From Lithospermum erythrorhizon (lineage: Eukaryota > Streptophyta > Magnoliopsida > Boraginales > Boraginaceae), in the NCBI GenBank assembly GCA_019722365.1, contig JADFUC010001283.1:434001-498000 (forward strand): DNA of 64,000 nucleotides. The letters are read 5' to 3'. Of the stretch, positions 1 to 10,759 are shown in pieces (the stretch's first letter is position 1; each line of letters begins with the position of its first letter). The translations under genes and the position numbers were made by a program. Under the pieces are notes generated by a model. The model had not been told where the DNA came from, searched no databases, and saw nothing but the letters and a program-made list of their open reading frames with translations.

Positions 1-1000
1 AACCGAGAAGGTTATATGCAAATCGAGGACATGCGAGTAAAGTACTTAGATTGAAAAAAGCTTTATATGGGTTAAAGCGAAACACATGAGCACGGAATGA
101 TCGGTTAGATAAGTCTTTAGATGATGGATTCTTAAAGTGCTTTCATGGTATTATGCGCTTTATGTGAAGAAGGAAAATAATGATGTTTTCCTATGTTTGT
201 GACATGTGAATAATCTTTAATCCGCGAAGTAGTGTCGAAATGTTTGAAGACTTTAAGAGAAAAATGACGCTTTGAATTTGAGATGACGGATATAGGACAA
301 AATGTCTATGCAGGAATTGAAGTGCTCTGAGGTGTTGATGGAATTTTCATCGCAGAAGCATATACAAATGCATTGAGAAATTTAACATGCAAAATGTTAA
401 TCCATTAAAGGCTCGATAGAATGTGGAGTGAAATTGTTAAGATGATTCATATGGAGAGCGGTGAATCGACTTTATTCGAAGTTTAGTAAGAAGTTTAAAT
501 ATTTAACTTTATCTTCGACCGGACATGCTTGTTGTTCAACATTTATTAAATCGACCCCGTGGCGAAACCGTGACTACCGTTAAAAGTAGCAAGAAGGAAT
601 TCTCCATTTACTTGAAAAGGCTTGAGTAGATCATGGATTATTTATACTCTTGAGATTTCGAGGCTTATGGGATCTTTGTGATAGTGACTTTCTTGAATGG
701 CATAGGCGATCGAAGAGTCTGGCAGGTTGTGTTTATTGGAAATAATGTTATTCATGGAGTTGAAAAGCGACGGTGTGCAATTCTCCCTGAATCGAGAATA
801 TATCGCGACTCTTGGGTAATGCATGCCGTGCGATATGGTGAGAGATTATTGGGGCAATACGCGAAATGGAACCCGAGATTATGACGGATAGCAGTCCGGC
901 TGCTGCTTTTGGCGAAAAAATGCGTCTTTCGCGGCCCGAAGCAAACATATAAACAGGTTTTAGATTTCCAATGCGACGATGCGTGAGAGAAGAGGGAAAT
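1..1000 (+). mobile_element. Decayed Ty1/copia polyprotein fragment (RT to RNase H)
   Basis: Translated pieces on the plus strand follow the order of a copia Pol end. Around 50-140 is the reverse transcriptase block KALYGLK followed by DRLDKSL. Around 283-400 is an MTDIGQ...GVDGIFI-like block, and at 678-890 an RNase H-like stretch with GDRR and a later GNNV. Frames are broken by indels and stops throughout, so this is a dead fragment. It runs off the left edge, and I see no LTR on its right side. It probably lies in or near the last intron of the neighbouring YchF gene if that gene continues leftwards. Confidence 0.75.
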
Positions 1001-2319
1001 TGGCGAAATTAGTAAAAGTCGGTGGATGGCTGACGTCTTTTACAAAACCACTAAAATTTGATATTTTTGACAAAATCACAAAAAGCTACTCGGTATATTA
1101 AGAAAATCAAGGATTTAGAGGGGATGTTGAAATTTTAGTAAACTTGATATTTGTGCAAATAGAATATTGAGGCGAATTAGTTTATTTGGATAAGAGAAAT
1201 AATAGGAATATACGTTTCCTTTTGTTAGTTTAAGTGATATATATATTAGAAACATGTATTTCATAATTTTTATATGGCTAAATAAATTATGTATAGCATT
1301 TAACACTAGCCTATACTTCATTATATACAAATATTATGTGAGAGTACATCGCGTTTCTAACAAACAATTAAATTTAAAATAACGTGCCAATTAGATATTG
1401 GACAAATTTTGAATAATTAAAAGTTATGGGTCTATTTTAATAAAACTTAAAATATCCAAAAAAAATAATTTTAAAAATGAAGATTCTTCCTTTTAGGCCC
1501 CAAACCCATACCCATCATTAAATAAAGCCATACGTCATGTGGCAGCTTGTTACAAAACACAGGTAGTTTCACGGATCTCGCGCCAGCATTTGTCTGGCGC
1601 TGGGAAGGATTTTTATTTTTCTAAAAATATTTTTGATGCTATATTTTATTAAAATTGATGCATTTACTTTAGTATTAGCTTCTTGCATATGTAATGTTAT
1701 TTTAAAGTACCACTGTGTTCTAATACAATTGTCAAAATTTGAGGCCAAGGGACAATTTGAAATGATAGTTTTAGTTCAGGAGGCAATATGAAATGATAGT
1801 TAGTTTGGGAGTAATTTGAAAAGTAGAAAAGTTTACGGGGTAATTTGAAATGTTGACAATAATTCAGGGGACTATATGAAAATAAGCTGTCTTTCCTCTA
1901 GTTAAAAGCTTTTTAAGTTGTGCTGAGTCGATTTTTGTTTCAAATTAATTGTCTTTCTGGCATAAAAAATTATAATTACTGCATTTTTGATATGCTTTCT
2001 TTTATCCTACTTTTAACATTAAATTATCAACGATGTCATATAAACGATTAATTGTCATTCTATATTTTGTCTCTTTTTATTCTTTTTACATTTCTTGAAA
2101 ATACATGTGCAAATGGTAAAAGCCTTTCAAAGGGAGCGGATGGGTAATATTTAAAGAACGAATTGATAAATGCGATAATAAATGCCAGCCGGATAGTATA
2201 GTCGCGCCTTACTTGAATTCAAATTACAACATAAAGATTGGATTCATTTAATAGTGGTATTGACCAAAGTACATTCTTTATGCAATCTACCTTTTATGCA
2301 GGCATTAGTAATAATAAAC
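1001..2319. other. Non-coding stretch left of the YchF exons
   Basis: No coding segment is recognisable on either strand. I looked here for the minus-strand C-terminal (TGS) exon of YchF and did not see it. At 1735-1890 a degenerate short motif, roughly 'caatttgaaatgatagtt', recurs about four times at irregular spacing. The stretch may be the final intron of YchF or sequence beyond a truncation. Confidence 0.5.
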
Positions 2320-5300
2320 CCAAGAAGGCCATATGTTTCCCTAATGAGGTTCCCTAGACCACTTTCATTGACACCTAGAGATGTCAGATATTCTGTTCTC
2401 TCCTCTTGAGGAAGTTCAGAAAGCTCAGCTTCAACCTGCATAAAACTCACACTAGGTTTTAGAGTACATCCCAAATAGATTTCCAACAAACACCTTCAAT
2501 CATGCAGACTAGAGGAGTGGTGGGAAGGATGAACTTGCCAAAAAAAACAAATGAACTTACATGTGTGGAAGCAGTAAATATAAAGTTGACCAACTTAAAC
2601 TATAATAAAAGAACACTATGGAAGAAACCAAAGTTACATACTTTAAGAAGGGGTATATTCATCTGAAATCTCAATCATGCATCGAGATTTCAATACAATT
2701 TAAGGAAATGTTACTATAAGCCTTCTAAGATAAAATTTAAAGTTCAATATGCATGCATAAACAAATACACATTGATATGTTAATTTAATATTGATAGATC
2801 AGTACATATGGAGTAATGATCTTCTCGGATCATTCAGGAGTCATGATAATATGTACTTCATCTCAAGATGCAGTTTGGAGCTTCAGAGACGGTAAGGATC
2901 CAAACCTGTGCTGAGATAGTTACTAGCCCAGACTGTAAGTCAGAAGCCAAGGTATTGAGTTCTTTGACATGAGGATTACTTTCAGGATCAGCTAAATCGG
3001 ATTCAGCTACATTTGCCACATATATGATAGGCTTCATTGTAAGTAAACAAAGATGCTTTATCGCATCCTTTTCAAGATCTGTTAAAGACACTGCTCTTGC
3101 TGGTCTTCCATCCATCAGCAGCTGCTGAATTTTCTCGAGGGCAGACCTTTCTGCTTCCTCCTACAATGGATAGTATCATAACCAGACTTCAAAAATGTTA
3201 AACCCTTTTGTGAATGGCACAATGAGAATCTTAGTGAAGCACCCAAATATATGACCTAACCTTAGCTTTAGACTGTGAGTCTCTACCTTTTCCTTTCTTG
3301 AGTTTGTCCAATCTCTTTTCAATCTGCAGTTCTTGTAAAGATGAAAACTAGGTATATCGACTATTGTGCATTGTGCAAGTAAAGGTGATGACACAAAGGC
3401 GATAAACAGCAATGTGAATTAAAATTGGAGAAGCAGCATTCTAGAGTGAAAAGGTTTCAAAAAATGCCTAAACGTAATCCTCCAATGAATTCCGTATCTT
3501 TATAGCATGGAATAAAGTTAACAAGGCAAAAAACTAGCTCTAGTAAAAAGAAAGGTAAAGATAATTTGACAGAAAGACAAACAAGCAATACAACAACTAT
3601 GGACATTTTCCATTTGACCTATAGTCCCCCACTCCACCCACCACCCAGCACTTTGGAAAAAATGTATAGTGAAGTAATAACATATTTGGGTGTATTAAAT
3701 ACAAATTTGGAGGTGTTGCCAGCCAGATTGGCATATGTAACCGTCCATAGGGAGGAAAAGATTTGGAGCATATAAGCTGAAACAGCTTACCTGATCCAAA
3801 TCTGAGAAAACCAACTCCAAGTTGATGACTTCAATATCAGACTTTGGATCAACTTTTCCACTGACATGGACAATGTCATTATCCTCGAAACAACGCACTA
3901 CCTGAAATATTGAATAGTAACTATTTATGCGAACTCCAAGAGCCAAAAAAAAGTAGATAAACTCAAAGTCAACTTCTCTCCCTTTTAGATCTAGGATATG
4001 TGTGTTTTATTCTTACATTCACCATTTTTTCTTCTTCTTATTTTCTGGATTGGAGTATTGGACAAACAAATTCAAGAAGAATTCAAACCTGAAGTATGGA
4101 GTCTACTTCTCGGATATGTGACAAGAACTTATTGCCAAGTCCCTGCACTCAATACCAACAATTGACTATTTATTCTTTCTTGAAAGAGGTAAACTTAGAA
4201 TATATATCAGAAGTATTTCACCTCCCCTTGACTAGCTCCCTTTACAAGCCCAGCAATATCAACAAATTCTATAGATGCAGCAACTGCTTTCTGTGATTTG
4301 CTCAAGTTAGAAAGCACCTGGAGACGTGGATCGGGAACAGCAACAATCCCTACATTGGGTTCAATTGTACAAAAAGGGTAATTCGCAGCCTGTGCTTTCC
4401 CATTCTCAACCTGAAAAGTGTTTACATTATAATATTTATCTGTAAAATATTATTTTTACTTGTTGGCAGCATGGCACTATACAAAATCACAACCATGACC
4501 TTTAATACAAATTGGTGATAGACTCTTGATGTAAACTGAAGAGCCAACCAATTATTGGAGATTTCTTTTCCTAAAACTAAAACAATATTCGAGTTCAAAA
4601 TTCGTGAATCTTTTTGAAATGGAGGGACTAATTATCAAACACCATGTACACAACAACATGTACACATACATTTCACTGAATGAAAGTAATACCAAAATTG
4701 GCAACTATCAATATTAATATCAATATCAAGAACTAATTATCAAACACCATAAACAAAGAAGAAGGGCATACAACAGTATTGAAGAAGGTGGATTTCCCAA
4801 CTTTGTTGCCTTAATTGACACATATAACATTAATTTGAACCAAAATTATCATATCAATAGCAAATCCACTTAAAAACACTACCTTTCGATATATTCTCAC
4901 AAATACTCTACAACATAAACAAAAGATATTCAAGTTCAACCATCAAAACTCAAAAGTAGACATTTTTTTATGAATGGAATAATTATCAACCACTATGTAC
5001 ACACATTTCACCAAATGAAAGTAATACCAAAACATGCAATTATCAATATCAAGAACTATTATGCATAAACAAAGAAGAAGGGCATACCACATCATTGAAG
5101 AGGGTTGATTTAACAACTTTGTGGCTTTAATTGACACATATAACTATTATATTAATAGTAAATTAACTTTAAAATTCTATCTTTTAATATACTGTCACCA
5201 ACTGAAAGAAATACCAAAAAGGGCTATTATCAATATCAAGAACTAGTATGAATAAGCAAAGATTGAGGGCATTACAACATCATATAACTAGCATATTAAT

Positions 5301-5879
5301 ATCAAATTAACTTAAAAATACTATCTTTTGATATACTTTCACCAAATGAAAGAAATACCAAAATGGGCAATCAATATCAAGAACTACTATGAATAACCAA
5401 ATATTGATGGCATTACAACATCATATAACTAGCATATTAATATCAAATCAACTTAAAAATACTATCTTTTGATATATTTTCACCAAATGAAATAAATACA
5501 AAAAAGGGGCAGTTATCAAAATGAAGAATTAGTATGAATAAGCAAAGATTGAGAGCATTGCAATACTATCTTTGATATATTTTCACCAAATGAAAGTACT
5601 ACAACAAAGGGCAATTTTCAATATGAAGAATTAGTATGAATAAGCAAAGATTGAGGGCATTACAACAGCATTGAAGAGGGTAGATTTTCCAACATTAGGA
5701 AGACCAACAATGCCAGCTTTCAAGCTCATGCTTATCTTGGGTGCAGAAGAATACCTCCTTCTAAGTGAAATGAAACCATTATATGAGTAAGTTTGAGACA
5801 ACAATTGATGACAAGTATATGGTTTCAACAAAACTGATTTTAGTGGTATGAGACTTGAACAAATTGATGTTCTTGCCAT
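2320..5879 (-). CDS. YchF/Obg-like ATPase, organelle-type, 3' end not in window
   Basis: This is a P-loop ATPase of the YchF/OLA family, a ribosome-associated translation factor; the plant organellar form resembles At1g56050. Exons read on the minus strand are 5664-5879, 4222-4410, 4089-4142, 3791-3901, 3261-3323, 2906-3160 and 2320-2435, with phases agreeing and GT/AG at borders. The first about 50 residues are Ser/Arg-rich and suit a transit peptide. The P-loop GLPNVGKS lies at about residues 59-66, [10 protein letters not shown] is the G3 block, and NVAE replaces NKxD, as expected for YchF's ATP preference. Exon 7 ends after YGLLG with a GT donor at 2319. The roughly 80-90 residue TGS domain is absent from 1-2319, so the gene either continues beyond the left edge through a long intron or is truncated. 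The start at 5879 is the first Met of the open frame. Confidence 0.92.
4765..4812 (-). pseudogene. Relic copy of the YchF P-loop exon end (copy 1)
   Basis: Minus-strand reading gives [12 protein letters not shown], matching the end of true exon 1 ([12 protein letters not shown]), followed by a donor-like GTATGC. A TAA lies three codons upstream of the motif, so it is not an obvious alternative exon. It sits inside the intron 1 tandem array. Confidence 0.8.
5082..5128 (-). pseudogene. Relic copy of the YchF P-loop exon end (copy 2)
   Basis: Minus-strand reading gives [12 protein letters not shown]. The essential Gly before Lys-Ser of the P-loop is replaced by Val, so a protein using it could not bind nucleotide normally. 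A donor-like GTATGC follows, as in copy 1. Confidence 0.75.
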
Positions 5880-6689
5880 TCTGATGGTTTTCTACAAGGG
5901 GGTGAAGACGCAGTGATAGCTTTATATATGGCTAAAATCAACCACTCTAGTGATTTGGACTGAGACACCTTGCGATAGTGTTGGGTTTGGGTATGAAATA
6001 GTATTTTATTAAAAAGCTATTTTAACGATTGTAGTAGTTAGGAAGTGAAAATAATTGTCAAAATGTTAGGATTTTAAAATAGAAGAAGTTTATATAATTA
6101 ACTCCAAAAATAAATTTGAAAATGTCCTCGCGCATCGACCCCGTCGAGAGGGTCTCGATGAGCGAAGACCATAGGCTATAAATACGCGAGGACCTATCAG
6201 AGTCAGTGCCGATCATCGAGGGCCGGGCCTACCGATGAGTCGATCATCGGGACGCGGGACCCGGACCTACCGATGAGTGCCGATGGTGCAAGTTTACTCG
6301 AAATAAGGATGCATTTAATGGATGCAAAACAAAATGACACAAAGATCATTTGTATGAGCCTTAACAATGAATCGTCGATCTTTTGGGATTAAGCCGCAAT
6401 TTATCATTTTAAAATCGATCGAAGATTAAAACCGTAAAAGTCATTACTTCATCTTTTAAACGGCATCTTAAAGTGTAGAGTTTCGCTTCTGGCTTGGCAC
6501 CATAACAATAAAGACCGCGAGCTCTGCGTTTAGCTTGACATTTAGTTGACTCAATCTTGAGTCTTGAACATCGATCAGCCTTTTCAGCGAACTCTTTAAA
6601 GATGAAACCTAATCACAAGTTCAGCAGCGGAATTAGTTAGTTTAAACAATTTGTTATCTTGAAAAGAGTTTGAATCGGATTCCATTATT
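5880..6689. other. YchF upstream region and non-coding spacer
   Basis: The first few hundred bases should hold the YchF promoter, but I see no clear TATA box. At about 6198-6282 a GC-rich block of about 40 bp ('cgatcatcg...cctaccgatgagt') occurs twice in tandem and contrasts with the AT-rich surroundings. It looks repeat-derived. Confidence 0.45.
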
Positions 6690-7660
6690 GACAATTATGT
6701 GGCCTCAAACAGGCCTCCTCGACAATGGTTTTGAAGCAATGAAGCACTACTTCTCTCTTTGATTTCAAGCAGTCGAAAAATGATTACTCATTGTACATTC
6801 ATCAGAGCAGAGCAGGCATTGTCTTAGTTGTACGTAGATGATATAATGATTACTAGGTCTGATTGTGCAGCTATTACTGGCATTAAAAGCTCCTTACATG
6901 AAACATTCAGCATCAAAGATCTGGGATTGCTTCATTATTTCCTGGGATTCAAAGTGAGTAAATTAGAGAGGGGTTATACAATGACTCAATGTAAGTTCAT
7001 ACAAGAGTTGCTAGAACAGTGGCATTTTCAAATTACTCCCTGAAGATGGCTGCTTACTCTCTGATCCTGAGCATTATAGAATCTCATTGTGAGCAAATTT
7101 TCTTACGAACACACAGCCAGATTTGTCATTCTCAGTTCAGACTCTTTGTCAATTCATGCAAACTCCCAGGTCTACTCATCTAGAGGCTTTGAATCATCTC
7201 CTTCGCCATGTGCATTCTACTATGACTCATGGTATTTTTATCAAAGGCTCAACACAATTAATTTTGCAAGCATTTTGGATTCTGATTGGGCTGCTTGTGC
7301 CACAACAAGACGCTCAGTTACTGACTATGTAGTCACTCTAGGAGGTTCCCCCATTTCATGGAAGAGCAAAAAATAGAGTACCATTTCTCGTAGCTCCGCA
7401 GAGGCCGAATATCGTGCCATGGCCATGCCTCAGCTGAGGTAACTTGGCTAGTTCGATTGCTCCATGAGAGAAGGAAACATATCGAAATCGATTGTTATTT
7501 TACACGAGAGAAAGTTCTTGAAGGCTTATTGCACCTTGCTCATTTACCCACCACAGAACAGATCGCGGATATACTCACTAAGGTTCTGCCTTCACCACAA
7601 CACCACTATCTTATGTCCAAGCTGGGGCTGCTTCCATTGAAACCACCACCAGCTTGCGGG
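6690..7660 (+). mobile_element. Ty1/copia remnant: RT and RNase H end
   Basis: The plus strand carries a copia Pol C-terminal part. An intact YVDD catalytic box lies at about 6829-6840, followed by a block with FSIKDLGLLHYFLGFKVS. The RNase H part is at about 7270-7440 with [14 protein letters not shown] and SSAEAEYRAMA, and the Pol end at about 7530-7620 contains TTEQIADILTKVLP. Frame changes near 7040, 7120, 7375 and 7440 break it. It is followed directly by an LTR at 7661. No gag, integrase or 5' LTR is present, so the element is truncated. Confidence 0.9.
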
Positions 7661-7930
7661 GGTGTTGGCAGCTTCTACATCAACGTGGCAGCCTGGATGA
7701 TGTGGCACTTAGTTAGTTACACAGTTAGAGCTAGACAGCTAGTAGAAGTCAGTTAGAGAGGTTGCTAAATGTATAGAGATAGGATCTTGTTGTATATATA
7801 TGTGAGCAATATACATACAAAAAGCAATAGAAACAGTTTAGTGGATGATTATTCATAAATATACATACAAAAAGCAATAGAAACAGTTTCATATTCTCTC
7901 TACATTTCATCTTCTCCAATGTTTTATATT
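7661..7930 (+). mobile_element. Copia 3' LTR (right end approximate)
   Basis: After a short G-run (7654-7660) serving as polypurine tract, TGTTGGCAGC opens a non-coding segment with a TATA-like stretch near 7790. A 24-base string beginning 'tacaaaaagcaatag' occurs twice, near 7815 and 7865. The right border is uncertain because no partner LTR is visible. Confidence 0.65.
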
Positions 7931-8149
7931 CATCAAACATGAGTTCTTCACATAATAACATGTGCCTGTTACATGTGGATGAGAAAATGCTAATATTTTC
8001 TGAAACATCGATAAATTAGATTACTCATCATTAGCTATGTTACTTCAATCTTTTGTGAAAAAATATGTAATCTATTCAGTTGAATTAAATGGAAAAATAT
8101 GATTTTAAGTAACAATTGTATATTGTTGTTTCATAAAGTACAACATCAA

Positions 8150-8221
8150 GTGGCTGTAGTTTAGTGGTTAGAATTCCACGTTGTGGCCGTGGAGACCTGG
8201 GCTCGAATCCCAGCAGCCACA
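8150..8221 (+). tRNA. tRNA-His (anticodon GTG)
   Basis: It folds as a cloverleaf. The acceptor arm is GTGGCTG (8150-8156) with CAGCCAC (8214-8220), and the discriminator A is at 8221. The anticodon arm is CCACG/CGTGG around loop TTGTGGC, giving anticodon GTG at 8183-8185. The B box GGCTCGAATCC lies at 8200-8210 and the A box in the D arm. There is no intron and no encoded CCA, as expected for a nuclear gene. Confidence 0.96.
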
Positions 8222-8227
8222 CTTCTA

Positions 8228-8237
8228 TTTTATTTTT
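8228..8237 (+). terminator. Pol III terminator of tRNA-His
   Basis: Two T-runs (T4 at 8228-8231 and T5 at 8233-8237) lie seven bases after the tRNA end. Confidence 0.75.
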
Positions 8238-8828
8238 CAGTCATGCACTCCTGCTCCAACCAGAGGATAATTTTTTATCTTTATTTTATTCCAATAAAAT
8301 ATATAAACGAAAAACTCGACTTGACACCCGTCCGAAAGCTTATCGAGTCACACTCGAATATTGCTTTGTACTCGAGAACTTATCAAGTGTATCGAACTCG
8401 TTTTACTAAATACAAGATCAAGTTTTCAAAATACATAATATATATTTTTAAAAACTAATACATCTCAAATATTTATATTTGGATAATTTATCACTAGTGT
8501 TGTAACGAAACCCGAACTGCTCGGTACTCGAAAAAATCGAGTTAAAATATGTTTTTTGTACTTGAAAAATATCTAACAATTCAGGGATATATTTTGACAA
8601 ATACTCCTTTTACAGTTTAAATATCACTACCCCAAAAGGCCAAAATGGCGAAAATAATGTAGACCCAAACTAACTAGTACTAATAAAATATTAGTAGCAA
8701 CTTGATATTCAATACAAATAACTTTCAATAAGATAAGACCAGGTAAATAATAAGCAAATGTATTTTCAATCATTACAAAGATACAAATAAATATTCAAAG
8801 TGCATCAACACTTTAGAAATATTAATAT

Positions 8829-10622
8829 CTACTGTGATAGAGCACTTGTGCTGTAAACAAGAAGTGCACCTCCGGCAAGAATTCCGACCAATGTTACGGC
8901 CCAGATTGCTAAACCGGTGACTCCTCCGACGTACACATCACCAGATGGAGCCCATTCATCCTCGTTGTAGATTGGACTGCACCATATCAAATAATTACAT
9001 TAATGTATGTACCCATTTGCTTTTTTTATAATGGAGACCCGCATGCGTTACTCGTCAATTTCATACTGGATAGATGTAATAACTATAAAAATAAATATTT
9101 GTGTACCCACTGTTTTGTCCCTTAATGTAAGGGTGTTTTTTCATTTTCTAAAATCCTGAATTATAAGTTTGACATTTGATTAAAATGCTCATAAAGTCAA
9201 ATGAAACTTATGGTCCATTTATATCAAGATGAATTTATGTGAGTGCAAAACTTAAAAATTAATCTAGATGAGGGTCGTTGAGGTGAATCGAGGCAAATGT
9301 TTCAAATGATGTTTTGATACTATTTTATTTATCAAGGTGTAATAAATATAATTACAAGTTATACTCACCTCCGTTGTAGTCCCATTTAGGGGTTAATGAA
9401 AACGGGACGAATCTAGGTGAACCATTTAACCTTGACTAACATAGTTAAATACAAAAATAAGAATCTCAAACAATACAAAAAATAGAACCTCAAACAACAT
9501 GATTTCAAAGTTTAATTTTGATTTACCTAGTCACATCCCATCCAAACATATACCAGTAAAGTTTGAAATAGAGGGAGTATTTATTTACTTAAAAAGAAAG
9601 AAAAATTTAATATATAAAACTAGAATGGTAAGGTGACAAGAAATGAAGCCTTGAAATAAATATCCAAGAATTTTCACCTGTATCCATCAACGTTGGCACC
9701 ATACTTGTCAACAAATTGGTACACACCTTTGCCCTGAATATACCCAAGAATCGAAATTATTAATCAATAGAGGAACAATATCACTATTTTGATGTTACAA
9801 ACAGTCAGATAATTGTTTTAAATCCATTTTCAATAAAGTACTCTTCATATTCGATTTCTTGTCAGGAATGAAAAAAGAATCATTCATCTCAATAAAATTA
9901 TCGAATTAAAACGTATAGAAATTGACGATCTTTTTAAAATGGAAGTAGTCAAAAGATATATGTACTGTGTACACGAGAAATATGATTACACACCTTAGGC
10001 TTCCTGCCAGATGCGTCAAGTCCATCCCTCAAGTTCATGCCCCCACCAGTTCCATAAGGAATATATACATAAAACAAATTAAGTAACATAAGCAAAATTA
10101 TTTTTTTAATATCCCAATTTGAGAAACATCAAACAAGTAATTTACTCTATGTGAATTATGATGATATATAAATTGGTCACGCACTCAGGGATAAGTTGAT
10201 AGATGTTTTTCCACCAACATAAAAATATCATGCGATATCTGTTAATTTTCATATGGACATTGCCATCGTATAACAAAGTACAATTCCACAAGTTTTATAC
10301 ATTCAATAAAAAAATTTAACAGATGGAGGTAATATTATTTGAATTCTATTGAGATGGATTCAAAATACGGAATATATTAGAGGATGTCATGATATAACTA
10401 TATATTTTATACTAATATATCATAATATACTCTAGTATCTTTTGAATCAATTTAAATCATGTACATACCATAAGGAGTGTCAGTCTTGATCTTCTTGCCA
10501 CCACTAGCGTTAACTTTCAATGAGGAAGTTCTTGCTAGAGAAGGAAGACCTCTAACTGTTGATTTCTCAGCAGTGAATGGAGAAGGCTTAAGGCTCAATG
10601 AGCTCATCACTATGCTTGCCAT
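8829..10622 (-). CDS. PSBR: Photosystem II 10 kDa polypeptide PsbR, frame split by an unusual intervening segment
   Basis: PsbR is a small nuclear-encoded PSII protein of the lumenal/oxygen-evolving side. Exon pieces are 10469-10622, 9994-10052, 9678-9733 and 8829-8976, summing to 417 nt (138 aa plus stop), the usual PsbR length. The N-terminus [15 protein letters not shown] is a plastid transit peptide. The mature part has DLRDG-like [10 protein letters not shown] and [17 protein letters not shown], then one C-terminal membrane helix around [20 protein letters not shown], ending SALSQ. Introns 2 and 3 have GT-AG borders. The first gap (10053-10468) has a good donor G|GTATGT but ends in TG, and its ends share the 9-bp repeat TCCTTATGG. 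Removing 416 bp restores [10 protein letters not shown] exactly. It may be a transposon-derived insertion that breaks the gene, or a rare non-AG intron. Confidence 0.93.
9364..9577. mobile_element. Possible Stowaway-like MITE in PSBR intron 3
   Basis: It is bounded by TA on both sides. The right end reads complement CTCCCTCTATTTCAAA, typical of Stowaway termini; the left end CTCACCTCCG is a weaker match. It is non-coding and lies inside the intron at 8977-9677. Confidence 0.4.
10052..10476 (-). mobile_element. 407-bp segment in PSBR flanked by a 9-bp direct repeat
   Basis: The minus-strand 9-mer TCCTTATGG occurs at 10468-10476 (end of PSBR exon 1) and at 10052-10060 (start of exon 2). The 407 bases between, 10061-10467, are AT-rich and non-coding. 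Their ends are weakly inverted: TATGTACAT at the 5' side and the complement TATATACAT at the 3' side, with about 16 of 23 positions matching. A 9-bp duplication with weak inverted ends fits a Mutator-like element. An intron here would lack an AG acceptor. Confidence 0.6.
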
Positions 10623-10670
10623 TGCTCTTTCTTATGTGGAAAAAAAAATGAAGTTTAATTGTATGGATGG

Positions 10671-10676
10671 TTTATA
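10671..10676 (-). promoter_or_regulatory. Probable TATA box of PSBR
   Basis: Minus-strand TATAAA lies about 50 bases upstream of the PSBR start codon, which would give a short 5' UTR of roughly 20 bases. Confidence 0.5.
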
Positions 10677-10741
10677 CTTAAGGAGCACTATGATGATGAT
10701 AAAATAAGAGAGGACAGATATTATTGATGATATCCAATCTT

Positions 10742-10750
10742 ACACGTGGC
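10742..10750 (-). promoter_or_regulatory. G-box in the PSBR promoter
   Basis: The plus strand reads ACACGTGGC, a G-box core of the kind bound by bZIP/bHLH factors in light-regulated promoters, about 120 bases upstream of the start codon and about 65 upstream of the TATA box. A CCAAT sequence sits just beside it near 10734. Placement and core agree with a photosynthesis gene promoter; use in this plant is inferred. Confidence 0.6.
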
Positions 10751-10759
10751 ACCTCTCTA

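Larger units (their letters stand above)
4660..5663. repeat. Tandem array filling YchF intron 1
   Basis: About six units recur, each opening near 'tcaccaaatgaaag', followed by 'caatatcaagaacta', 'aagcaaagattgagggcat' and a block ending 'ctatcttttgatata'. Unit openings lie near 4671, 5008, 5197, 5337, 5478 and 5580. The spacing is about 100-190 bp, with a larger gap between the first two. The last unit runs directly into the 3' end of exon 1, so the array arose by duplication across the exon 1/intron 1 border. Inner units have lost the exon part. Confidence 0.85.

Noticed and set aside
4096..4296. Plus-strand frame overlapping YchF exons
   Set aside because: Antisense shadow of exons 2 and 3.
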